NCBI GenBank assembly: GCA_020631475.1
Contig: JAHDHE010000015.1
Coordinates: 1-33,229, forward strand
Length of the DNA: 33,229 nt
Direction of reading: 5' to 3'
Origin: Tenacibaculum sp.
GTDB lineage: Bacteria > Bacteroidota > Bacteroidia > Flavobacteriales > Flavobacteriaceae
The notes below the pieces were generated by a model, which had not been told where the DNA came from, made no database searches, and was given only the letters and a program-made list of their open reading frames with translations. This document shows, piece after piece, positions 25,301-33,229 of the stretch (positions are counted from its first letter, which is position 1; each line of letters starts with the position of its first letter). A program made the translations under genes and the position numbers.

Positions 25301-28300
25301 GATAATTATTCTTTTGCTATAGTTTCAATTAATGGAGTAGCAGTTACTACTAAAACTTATTTTACAAATACAACCCACGAAGTAGCATTAGGCGATGAAG
25401 GAGTTTATGTTTTTGAAGTGGTTGATAGTAATAATTGTACAGTAGAAGCTACAGCGACTGTAGTTGTAGAACCAGAACTACAATTTAACCATACACCAAC
25501 AGATATTTCGTGTAATGGTTTAAATGACGGAAGAATAGAGGTAACATTAAACGGTAGTGATCAAAACTATACAACAATAGAATATAGTGTTGATGGTGGA
25601 GCAAACTGGAATCCTACAGGTGTTTTTACAGGGCTTGCAGCGAATACATATACGGTAACAATTAGAGCTTCTAAACCAGGATATCAATGTACTTATGAAA
25701 TAACTGGAATCCAAATTTCAGAACCAACCCCTATTACAGGAGAGGTTGAATTAGAAAGAGAGTTTAAATGTACAGCGGGAGCAAAAGTTAGATTTTTTAA
25801 TATAGTGGGAGGTACCCCTCCTTATAATTACGGAGTAGATTCAGGTAGTGGTGTTGTATATTATTCAGGACAAGGAGCAGCAGTATTTAACAGTCTTAAT
25901 CCAGGAACATATAACTTTTATATTAGAGATAGTAGAGGATGTCAATTTCTTATACCAACTCCAATTGTTGTAGATCCAGCTCCAAACGCTCCAGTACTTA
26001 CACCAACAATTGTATACAATTGTGATGGTACAGGTAATGTTACATTGTCAACAGTTAGACCTAATTATGAATATTCTTTAGATGGAGGACCTACTGTAAA
26101 TACAAATAACTTTCCTGATTTATCTGTGGGGCCACATATTATTACAGTTTTTTATGGAAAAGATTGTAAAGTGGATGTTCAAGTAAATATTTTAGCAGGT
26201 AATGCTTTTTCAGGAAATATAGTAGCAAGTTCAGATAGTGAATGTTTTGGTTCAGATAATGGTAGTATTACTATAGGAGCTAATAACCCAATAGGTGGAA
26301 GTTTTGAATATTCTACTGATGGAGGTTCTACTTGGTCAAGTACAGCAGATAATCCATATAGAGTTGTAGGTTTAGCCGCGGGTATCTATAATGTTTTTAT
26401 TAGAGAAACAGACGGAGGAAAGACATGTACTGTAGATTTAGGAAACGTTACTATTACTCAGCCAGATGAACTAACATTATCAGCAACAGTAAGTCAAGTA
26501 CCTAGTTGTTCAGGACCTTCAACAGGAACAATTACAGCAACAGCAACAGGAGGTGTGCCACCATATACCTTTAGTATTGATGGAGGTACGACTTGGCAAT
26601 CATCAAATATATTTTCAAATGTCACACCAAGAGCTGCCGATTATATTGTTATGGTTCGTGATAGTAGAAACTGTAACGAATGTGGTTGTACTTCTAACTT
26701 ATTTGAAAATGGTAGTTTTGAACAACCAGCATCTACAAGAACAAGATACGGTTTTTATCATGAAGACAATGTTCCAGGTTGGAATACAACTCACCCAGAT
26801 AATGAAATTGAATTATGGCATAATAATTACAATGGTGTTCCTGCTTATGAAGGAAACGTACATGCTGAATTAAATGCACGTAGACATTCTAGTACACTAT
26901 ACCAAGAGTTTTGTACACAACCTGGAGATGTAATAAATTGGTCATTAGCTCACAGAGGTACTTTAGGTACAGATGTTGCTGTAGTTAAAATCGGAGATGA
27001 TTTAGCAACAGCTAGAATAGAGAGAACAATAACAGCAGATAATACTGCATGGGTACTTAATAATGGCACATACACTGTACCAGCAGGTCAATCAACTACA
27101 ATTATTGCTTTTGAAGCTGTATCAACTTCAAGTGGTAGTATAGATGTAGGTAATTTAATTGATGATGTAAAAATTACCATTGCAAGAAACAATTGTGTTC
27201 CGGTAAGTGTTCCTGTTAATGATCCTACTCCGGTAGACTTTACGGTAACCCCAGTAACATGTTACAACGGAACAGCTAATAACGGTACATTAACTGTGGA
27301 TGTTACAGCAGGAAATGGTAATTATCAATTTAGTATAGATGGAGGTGCGTGGCAAAGTCCAAATGCAGCTACACCAAATCAATATGTGTTTACAGGTTTA
27401 ACTAACGGAACGTATAGTATTCGAGTACAAGATGGTTTAGGATGTACAATACCACCTAAAACAGGAACAATAAATCCTCAAATAGGAGCCACAATTACAC
27501 CAACAAATGAAACTTGTAATACAGGTCAAATAGCCATTACACCTACAGGTGGTGATGGTAATTATCAGTATGTAGTAACACCAGTAGCGCCTACTGGAGG
27601 GGCAACAATAACTACAACAACAAGTCCAATTAACGTTAGTGCAGGTACATATACCGTTAGTGTTAGAGATCAAGGTGGAGCTACAGGTTATTGTGAATAT
27701 TCAGAAAATGTAACGATAACAAGAATAGTAGATCCAACAAGTTCAGCTACAGTTGTACAACCAGATTGTACTGGTGGTACAGGAACGATAAATGTAACTG
27801 TAGCTAATGGTACTGCACCATATACAGTAACTGTAACAGGATCTGGAGCACCAGTTTCACAAGGTCCATCAACAGATTTAAATTATTCATTTACAGGATT
27901 AGCATCAGATACATATCAAATTACAGTAACCGATGCGAATAATTGTTCGCCAGTAGCAATTACCAGAACAATAACGGCACCAAGTCCTTTAAGTGGAGGA
28001 AGTGCAACAGCTACAGATTTTCAATGTAGTTCTTCTGGTACAGTTCAGGGTACAATAACTTTTACAGCACCAACAGGAGGAACTCCAGGGGTTTCGCCAG
28101 TACCAGATTATATTTATTTTTATAGAGTTTCAGGAGCACCAGCGCCAAATCCATTTATACAAATATCAGGAACATCTATATCAAATTTAGCAGCTGGGAC
28201 TTATAATACAAGAGTAGAAGATGCTAACGGATGTGGAAGAGATTTAAATGATGTTACTATTGCTCCGTTACCAACAGCACCTACATTAACTAGTAGTATA

Positions 28301-31300
28301 GTTTATAATTGTGATGGTACAGGGAATATAACTGTAACACCAGTACCAGCAGCACCAACATCAGGAAGTTATACTTACAGTTTAGATGGAGGAACACCAC
28401 AAGCAAGTAACGTATTTAATAATGTACCGGTTGGAGCACATACAGTAAGTGTTGGATATGGAAGTAACTGTACTGAAGATGTAGATGCCAATGTTTTAAC
28501 AGATAATGCTTTTGGAGGAAGTATAACTGCAACAGCTAATAATGTATGTTTTAATGAAAGTAATGGAAGTATTACAATAACAGCGACTAATATTCCAGGA
28601 GGAGGAAGTACTTTTGAGTATAATACAGGTTCAGGTTGGCTATCAGCAACATCAAATCCGTTTACAGTAACGGGATTAGCAGCGGCTACTTATACAGTTC
28701 AAATACGACCTAATAATAGTTCACCAGCAGCTTGTACACAAACTATAGGTAGTACAACAATAAATAATACACCACAAGTTGTAGCTGGTGGTACAGTAAC
28801 TAAAGAAATTACTTGTACACCAAATACAGGAGCAACAATTACACCAACAGGAAGTGGAGGTAACGGAGCAGCTTTTACTTATGAATTATTTAATTCATCA
28901 AATGTATCACAAGGAACAACTACAACTACATTTACCAATATAGCAGCAGGTACTTATACCATAGTTGCTACAGATAGGTTAAGTTGTACTTCAGCTCCTT
29001 TTACTATTGTTGTTAACCCAAGAATAGATGTAGCTTTCACAGCTACTCCTCAATGTTATGATGGTACTGATGGAAGAATAGTAGTAAACGTAACTGGCGG
29101 TAACGGTAATTATACCTTTAGTTTAGATGGAGGTACTACACCGCAAACACCAGCATCAGCCACACCAAATACATATACATTTACAGGGGTATCTAACGGT
29201 AATTATAATGTAACTGTACAAGATGGTAGAGGTTGTACAAGAACTGAAGCGGTAACCATAAATCCTCAATTATTAGCAACAGCAGATGTAACTAATGCTA
29301 GTTGTAACCCAGGTTCAATTCAAGTGAACCCAACTGGAGGAAGTGGAAGTAATTATATATTTTCTGTTGTAACAGCTAATGCAGCTGCACCAGCAGACGG
29401 AACATATAATAGTACAAATCCTATTATAAGACCAGCTGGAACGTATGATGTATATGTTAGAGATAATAATGGTACAAATCCATATTGTCAATATCTTATA
29501 GAAGATGTTGTTATAGCATCAATAACACCAGTAGCTTTACAAAATATTGTAGTTAACGAGCCAACATGTAATGGAGATACAGGTAGTATTGAAGCTCAAA
29601 TAACACCAAACACAGGGCAAGCACCACATACTATTACTATTGCTAATAGTACAGGTATTATTACTTCAAGAACTATAACAGGCTTTACAGGAGCTAATTT
29701 TAGCTTTAATAATTTACCAGCAGATTCATATGTACTTACAATTACTGATGCTTTAAACTGTTCGTTTACACATAATTTTACGTTAACAAACCCGCCAGCG
29801 TTAGTTATAGATTTAGACCCAGTTTTACCAGCAAATTGTGCAGTTGATCCAGCAAATACTGGGTTTAACTTTATTAGTGTTAATCCAACAGATTATTTAC
29901 CTAATACACTTCAGTATAGTATTGATAATGGTGCTACTTGGGTAGATTTTACAACTACTAATGGGCAAGTAAGAAATTTAAATTCAGGAGATGTTGTTTT
30001 CCCTGCATTACAAACCATCGACGGGTCTGGAAATACATTGTGTTTAATTTCTTATGGACGATATGAAATACCATATAATGTAACAGGTTTAATTGTAAAT
30101 CCAATTGTAATTCCTGGTAATTGCTCAGTAGGGTTAACAGTTACAGTAGAAGCTCTTGATGGTACAGCTCCTTTTCAATTTGCTATAAACTCTCCTTCAG
30201 GTTGGGTTAATGCTGATGCTCTTGATAACGGTACACTTGGCGACCCAGCAAGAACATATACATTTACAAATCTAATACCTGGAGTTAGTTATGATTTCTA
30301 TGTTAGAGATGGAACAGGCTGTATTAAAAAGAATAATGAAAATATTTATGCCGATTTTACACCTACAGTACCAATTACAACAACTGTAAATAATCAAGCA
30401 TGTTTTGGTGCTAATTCAGGACAATTAACATTTTCAATTAATAATACAAGTGGAGATTTATCAAATACGTTTACATGGACTTTATATGAACGTGATCCTG
30501 CAACAAATGTAGGTACAGCTATACCAGCATATACAAATGTATCGCAAACAGGTTTTGCAGACATTGTAGTTAATGGTCTTGCTCCAGGTATTTATTATGT
30601 TATTCTTACTAATGATACTGCAACTTGTAATTTTGGTAGTCAAGATCAATTAATTAATCAAGGAACAGCTATAAATGGTAGTCTAAATGAGTTAAACGGA
30701 ATAACTTGTAACAATCCAGGAAGAATACGAATAGAAAATGTTGTGGGTGGTTTCCCTCCATATACGTATACAGTAACAGCTAATAATGGAGGAACAGCTA
30801 CAGTAACTGGTAATGAAATATCGGTAACAGCGCCAACAACATCTACTACGGTTGATGTAACTGTTAATATAACTGATAGTAATGGTTGTACAATAGCTGC
30901 ACCTTTAACTGAAACATTAAATGTAGCTCAACAACCAACAATTACTGCAGTAGCAGATAGTTGTCCTACAGCTAAAACAATTACGATAACTACAACAGGA
31001 GGAGCAACACCAACACCGCCATATCAATATTCAACAGATGGCGGAACTACTTATAGTGCTCCTACAACAAATACTACATTTACAGCTAATAATGTAGCCC
31101 CAGGTAGTTATAATGTATTTGTAAGAGATGCTAATGGTTGTACAAATAATACAACTGTAATTGTATACAACAATATTCAATTTACAGTAGCACCAACCCA
31201 AAATGCAGTATGTACAGCAAACGGACAAGCTACTTTAAATATAACATCTGGTTCTCATTTAACAGGAGGTGTAACTGCTAATTATAGTTACACTATTGAT

Positions 31301-33229
31301 GGAGTATTACCAGCAACTGCTTTAGGAGTAGGAAATACTTCTGCGACAATATCATTAGCACCTGGAACTTATAATATTGCGGTGATAGATAATAATGCAC
31401 CACCAGCGTGTACAACTAGTACTAAACCAGTAACAATTCAAGACCCAATACAACCTAGTTTTACCTATACACAAGAAAATAGTTTGTGTAACGGAAGTAA
31501 TTCAGGATCAATAACAGTAACAGCAGTTAATAACGGAATTTTACCATTAACGTATAGGTTAACTAATTCATCTGCAGTAACTACTGTATTACCAGCAGGA
31601 GACGGTACTTTTACAGGTTTAGCACCAGATACGTATAGTATTACAGCTGTTGCAGCAACAGCACCAAATGGTAATAACTGTAGCACAACTATAAATAACA
31701 TAACAATTACTGAGTTTAATGCTTTTAATTTCCCATCACCATCAACAAACGTAACACAATTTGCATGTACAGCAGGTAGTAATACAGTTAACAATGCAAC
31801 AGTTACTTTATTAGGTGGTATCACAGGAGGTTCAGGAACTTATACACGTTATGTATTTACATATACACCAGCAGATGGAAGTGGAGCAATAACTCAAGAT
31901 GGTTCGGGTACAAGTTTCGTAACAAGTAATACTTCTGGCGGTCCAGTAACAATAACTGTTTATGATGATAAAGGATGTACAGGAGTAACCAATACAACTA
32001 TTAATGCTTTTACTGCAATAGGTAATCCATCAATAGCTGTAGATAATGCAATTACCTGTAATACAGGAGAAGATATTACAGTTACTTATACACCAAATAC
32101 TGTTAATACTAATATTACAATTGAAGGAACCAATACCACTACGTATGGACCAATTACACAAAATGGTGTAACTTCTGGAGATTTTGATGGTTTAGCAACA
32201 GGAGATTATAAAATAACTATTTTTAACCCAGCTACGAATTGTTCTATAGAAACTTTCCATACAGTTGGTGATGCTCCACAGTTTGATTTATTAGTTAGTA
32301 ATGTAATTGATGAAACTTGTAAAGCATCTAACGATGGTAGTGTTACTTTAAGTTTTAGTACAACAACTCCTTATGGAGGTAATTATACTTATGTAATACA
32401 TGATGCTTCTGATGATTCAGTAGTTAGAAATGTAACTACTTCACAGTCAGGTAGTATAACGGTAACAGGTTTGTCGGGTACTACTACTTATTATATAATT
32501 GCTACATTAACAAGTACAGCACCACCAGCGGCATGTACTACAAGAACAGCTAATTTCACTATAAATGAGCCTGTTAATCCGTTATCAGTAACTGGAGTAG
32601 AAAATCCAGCAGTAAGTTGTAATAATGGTTCAAATGCAACTATTACCGCAACACCAGCAGGTGGTTGGGGAGATTATGTGTATCAATTAGAATCACCAGT
32701 TGGTACAGTTGTACCTAGTTATACTTTTGCTGCTAACGGAAATAATAATGTATTCACTAATTTAGCAGCAGGTACTTATACAATTCGAGTTCGTGATAAA
32801 AATGGTGTAGCAGGAGTATATTGTGAAGCTACAAATCAAGTTGTAATAGCAAACCCTGCACCATTAACATTTACAGCAGTAGATACTGATAATTCTTGTG
32901 ATCCTTCTGTAGGAGGAACTATAGCAGTTAATGTGACAAGTGGTGTAGGACCATATACTTACACGCTGTCTAATGGTACTGGAATAATACAAACGCAAGT
33001 AACAGCAGCTAATAATTATACATTTAGTAATTTAGTAGCAGATACTTACTCGGTAAATGTAGTAACTGCAAATGGTTGTACTTCAGCAGCAGGACCTGTA
33101 ACAGGTTTAGTTATCAACCCTAATTTAGCGTTTACATTAACAGAAACGAAAAAAGTAGCATGTTCAGCAACACTACCAGCTACACCAGATGGTACAGTAA
33201 GTGTGCAGCTTTCTTCATGGGTAAGTGGT
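22328..33229 (+). CDS. sprB: Giant SprB-like gliding adhesin, 5' part (no stop within window)
   Basis: 3634 codons stay open from the ATG at 22328 to the window end, and the stop is not seen. Residues 1-22 are a signal peptide (ILIIIAFTTSALLFSQ). The next ~390 residues form the SprB N-terminal domain (GGINVRGNMTFIGNNNLSID, YAGLYWAGVYGKEFQDQTTP, GWVMVVIYENDND). A DUF11-like domain follows at about 421-575 (IKLIKTIEDAAGNAVAPNTP). From about residue 950 on, 60-90-residue SprB repeats follow one another, each typically with a Cys near both ends and a YxFSxDGG core. SprB of F. johnsoniae is a ~6,500-aa adhesin moving along the surface during gliding after type IX export. Composition is rich in Thr, Asn, Ser and Ala, unlike the Lys/Ile-rich neighbours. 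An inserted carbohydrate-binding-like domain lies at 1457-1623. Confidence 0.88.
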   Translation, partial: MKMMKKILIIIAFTTSALLFSQQKKANVKKRVQTQVEKSMPLSKSARPGAFTQRLQAGGINVRGNMTFIGNNNLSIDVGRTRTYWQNRDSDLEIHKDTGSGYQLYLGNDGPNTTYNSNIRLYDTFLDRYYVLNNGRVYMDYVDVDSDNSTFSSSTSTLNLPNCSRVIYAGLYWAGVYGKEFQDQTTPRSNDYNQIKFKLPSSANYIDITADDIIYNTNEPYICFKDVTSLIDANNPNGVYTGANIRAIRGIDEDFGLGGSSGWVMVVIYENDNDSSKNISIFDGFANISSSNEEEIKFTGFTTIQNGPVKVEQIVATLEGDGFISGDNYQIKNQANNFVNVYNTESPENNFFNGTITIFDTFLAGRTPSSENTLGFDVDHISIDNTSNSIIANSQTEVDSKFTSTGDVYWPFLNAMSVEIIEPKIKLIKTIEDAAGNAVAPNTPIALGAELFYNLSFQSVGTDNALRTEIIDILPKNVSLLESDIVLPDPSITYTYEPPVVGNGFRGKLTFNIPDSFVQIGDPAYEIKLKVRVASDCSELRDVCSNTVENQAYANYSRDLSANNDPNDSPDYDRIENTLSFSGVDACNLGQAGTSNFLLDTSGCSFERTEVMCTASLDITAGNGFTSYSWVDQNGNNVGNTQTITVNQPGTYTVTKTAPVGCIDATEIVNVVSFNNEPNPLAAYADQVLPTCNGFELAEIYLCGDGSTREIRLPFTSGSATTVIWFKRNEAVSCAAPVAGCANVDAACSWDNIGTEINKTFSDAGEYKIEVLYDGRCPKTYYFNVFKATLNPTIVKEDILCGDPGTIRIDDVPNGYEYMLSGPGIASPAFQASNTFSVTQPGDFNLSIRLAGASAAACTYTFPAINIQERTIGLNVIPTNMECADGNATIRVQVNNVPGDYIYTLTQTGASPVVFGPTSDNDHTFTVTDGGFYNVEVTTTTSSCTASQTTRIDEPDQLTLSAVTTKNISCKDGASNGIITLNATGGTIDSGDNYSFAIVSINGVAVTTKTYFTNTTHEVALGDEGVYVFEVVDSNNCTVEATATVVVEPELQFNHTPTDISCNGLNDGRIEVTLNGSDQNYTTIEYSVDGGANWNPTGVFTGLAANTYTVTIRASKPGYQCTYEITGIQISEPTPITGEVELEREFKCTAGAKVRFFNIVGGTPPYNYGVDSGSGVVYYSGQGAAVFNSLNPGTYNFYIRDSRGCQFLIPTPIVVDPAPNAPVLTPTIVYNCDGTGNVTLSTVRPNYEYSLDGGPTVNTNNFPDLSVGPHIITVFYGKDCKVDVQVNILAGNAFSGNIVASSDSECFGSDNGSITIGANNPIGGSFEYSTDGGSTWSSTADNPYRVVGLAAGIYNVFIRETDGGKTCTVDLGNVTITQPDELTLSATVSQVPSCSGPSTGTITATATGGVPPYTFSIDGGTTWQSSNIFSNVTPRAADYIVMVRDSRNCNECGCTSNLFENGSFEQPASTRTRYGFYHEDNVPGWNTTHPDNEIELWHNNYNGVPAYEGNVHAELNARRHSSTLYQEFCTQPGDVINWSLAHRGTLGTDVAVVKIGDDLATARIERTITADNTAWVLNNGTYTVPAGQSTTIIAFEAVSTSSGSIDVGNLIDDVKITIARNNCVPVSVPVNDPTPVDFTVTPVTCYNGTANNGTLTVDVTAGNGNYQFSIDGGAWQSPNAATPNQYVFTGLTNGTYSIRVQDGLGCTIPPKTGTINPQIGATITPTNETCNTGQIAITPTGGDGNYQYVVTPVAPTGGATITTTTSPINVSAGTYTVSVRDQGGATGYCEYSENVTITRIVDPTSSATVVQPDCTGGTGTINVTVANGTAPYTVTVTGSGAPVSQGPSTDLNYSFTGLASDTYQITVTDANNCSPVAITRTITAPSPLSGGSATATDFQCSSSGTVQGTITFTAPTGGTPGVSPVPDYIYFYRVSGAPAPNPFIQISGTSISNLAAGTYNTRVEDANGCGRDLNDVTIAPLPTAPTLTSSIVYNCDGTGNITVTPVPAAPTSGSYTYSLDGGTPQASNVFNNVPVGAHTVSVGYGSNCTEDVDANVLTDNAFGGSITATANNVCFNESNGSITITATNIPGGGSTFEYNTGSGWLSATSNPFTVTGLAAATYTVQIRPNNSSPAACTQTIGSTTINNTPQVVAGGTVTKEITCTPNTGATITPTGSGGNGAAFTYELFNSSNVSQGTTTTTFTNIAAGTYTIVATDRLSCTSAPFTIVVNPRIDVAFTATPQCYDGTDGRIVVNVTGGNGNYTFSLDGGTTPQTPASATPNTYTFTGVSNGNYNVTVQDGRGCTRTEAVTINPQLLATADVTNASCNPGSIQVNPTGGSGSNYIFSVVTANAAAPADGTYNSTNPIIRPAGTYDVYVRDNNGTNPYCQYLIEDVVIASITPVALQNIVVNEPTCNGDTGSIEAQITPNTGQAPHTITIANSTGIITSRTITGFTGANFSFNNLPADSYVLTITDALNCSFTHNFTLTNPPALVIDLDPVLPANCAVDPANTGFNFISVNPTDYLPNTLQYSIDNGATWVDFTTTNGQVRNLNSGDVVFPALQTIDGSGNTLCLISYGRYEIPYNVTGLIVNPIVIPGNCSVGLTVTVEALDGTAPFQFAINSPSGWVNADALDNGTLGDPARTYTFTNLIPGVSYDFYVRDGTGCIKKNNENIYADFTPTVPITTTVNNQACFGANSGQLTFSINNTSGDLSNTFTWTLYERDPATNVGTAIPAYTNVSQTGFADIVVNGLAPGIYYVILTNDTATCNFGSQDQLINQGTAINGSLNELNGITCNNPGRIRIENVVGGFPPYTYTVTANNGGTATVTGNEISVTAPTTSTTVDVTVNITDSNGCTIAAPLTETLNVAQQPTITAVADSCPTAKTITITTTGGATPTPPYQYSTDGGTTYSAPTTNTTFTANNVAPGSYNVFVRDANGCTNNTTVIVYNNIQFTVAPTQNAVCTANGQATLNITSGSHLTGGVTANYSYTIDGVLPATALGVGNTSATISLAPGTYNIAVIDNNAPPACTTSTKPVTIQDPIQPSFTYTQENSLCNGSNSGSITVTAVNNGILPLTYRLTNSSAVTTVLPAGDGTFTGLAPDTYSITAVAATAPNGNNCSTTINNITITEFNAFNFPSPSTNVTQFACTAGSNTVNNATVTLLGGITGGSGTYTRYVFTYTPADGSGAITQDGSGTSFVTSNTSGGPVTITVYDDKGCTGVTNTTINAFTAIGNPSIAVDNAITCNTGEDITVTYTPNTVNTNITIEGTNTTTYGPITQNGVTSGDFDGLATGDYKITIFNPATNCSIETFHTVGDAPQFDLLVSNVIDETCKASNDGSVTLSFSTTTPYGGNYTYVIHDASDDSVVRNVTTSQSGSITVTGLSGTTTYYIIATLTSTAPPAACTTRTANFTINEPVNPLSVTGVENPAVSCNNGSNATITATPAGGWGDYVYQLESPVGTVVPSYTFAANGNNNVFTNLAAGTYTIRVRDKNGVAGVYCEATNQVVIANPAPLTFTAVDTDNSCDPSVGGTIAVNVTSGVGPYTYTLSNGTGIIQTQVTAANNYTFSNLVADTYSVNVVTANGCTSAAGPVTGLVINPNLAFTLTETKKVACSATLPATPDGTVSVQLSSWVSG
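25201..33229 (+). repeat. SprB repeat array with 599-codon and 763-codon super-repeats
   Basis: Within the adhesin, modules share the pattern C-x(n)-G-x-I-...-GGxxPYxFSxDGG-...-F-x-GLAAGTYxVxVRDxxGC. They are grouped in larger units. A block beginning VDFTVTPVTCYNGT (27233) recurs as VAFTATPQCYDGT (29030), exactly 1797 bases later in frame. Another block beginning PTIVYNCDGTGNVT (from 25991) recurs as SSIVYNCDGTGNIT (from 28280), 2289 bases later, and similarity continues for about 160 codons. Copies have diverged, so recent expansion is unlikely. The array continues past the window. Confidence 0.85.
26696..27196 (+). other. Non-repeat domain inserted in the SprB array (DUF642/CBM-like)
   Basis: Residues 1457-1623 of the adhesin break the repeat pattern. 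NLFENGSFEQPASTRTRYGF is followed by NVPGWNTTHPDNEIELWHNN, then YEGNVHAELNARRHSSTLYQ, and the domain closes with GNLIDDVKITIARNNC. The NGSFE...VPGW...ELNA...DDVKI sequence order resembles the galactose-binding-like fold of DUF642 and similar lectin modules. It is a candidate surface-binding module in the middle of a spacer-like array. The call is from motif order only. Confidence 0.6.

Noticed and set aside
26553..26873. 106-codon plus-strand frame inside the adhesin gene
   Set aside because: It is a shifted frame of the repeat array; the main frame gives clean SprB and inserted-domain sequence through the same bases.
27437..31824. Cys/Ile/Val-rich minus-strand frames at 27437-27673, 31031-31228 and 31465-31824
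   Set aside because: They are antisense readings of Thr/Asn-rich repeats and have no domain, signal peptide or gene context.
25201..33229. Possible CRISPR or tandem DNA repeat array
   Set aside because: The repetition is at the protein level with diverged DNA and no constant repeat/spacer pattern; the frame stays open throughout.

Overview
The window is an AT-rich chromosomal segment from a gliding marine member of the Flavobacteriaceae, probably close to Tenacibaculum or Polaribacter. The evidence is the type IX secretion/gliding genes, the FecI-FecR-TonB receptor cassette, the alternative GlmU family, promoters of the Bacteroidetes TTG...TAnnTTTG type and the low GC content. No rRNA, tRNA or CRISPR array was recognised. 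The genus is an inference from protein style, not from a marker gene.

Left part (1-8250), minus strand unless stated. It opens with the 5' end of an RluA-like pseudouridine synthase that has no ordinary start codon. Next come a periplasmic protein of TonB C-terminal-like modules, a gamma-glutamyltransferase lipoprotein overlapping an AcpH-like ACP phosphodiesterase, and a scar at 3951-4981. The scar is a decayed IS3-family transposase fused to the last ~150 codons of carB. A three-gene set follows (small membrane protein, acyl-CoA thioesterase, cyclase-family hydrolase). A plus-strand alternative glmU gene with a good Bacteroidetes promoter closes this part. It converges on the next block across a 195-bp inverted-repeat element that contains a bidirectional terminator.

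Middle part (8248-18000). An iron/surface-signalling cassette is transcribed leftward in the order ECF sigma factor, FecR anti-sigma, STN-domain TonB receptor. Upstream of it on the same strand is a ddl-coaD-M14 peptidase operon with 3-4 nt gaps. Divergent from ddl are a membrane-anchored PASTA protein and rluD, which end at a strong terminator shared with the convergent cmk gene.

Right part (18214-33229, plus strand). A gliding locus with the layout of the sprC-sprD-sprB(-sprF) operon of Flavobacterium johnsoniae fills the rest. It has a CHU_C/type B T9SS-sorted protein, a PorP/SprF-family membrane protein with an unusual SPOR-like C-terminal extension, and a giant SprB-like adhesin that stays open for 3634 codons and runs off the window. 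The adhesin has a dedicated N-terminal domain, a DUF11-like domain and a long array of SprB repeats arranged as higher-order super-repeats. A separate carbohydrate-binding-like domain is inserted in the array. This locus is the most interesting part of the window. The likely division of labour is that the two small genes help export or anchor the adhesin that moves along the cell surface during gliding.
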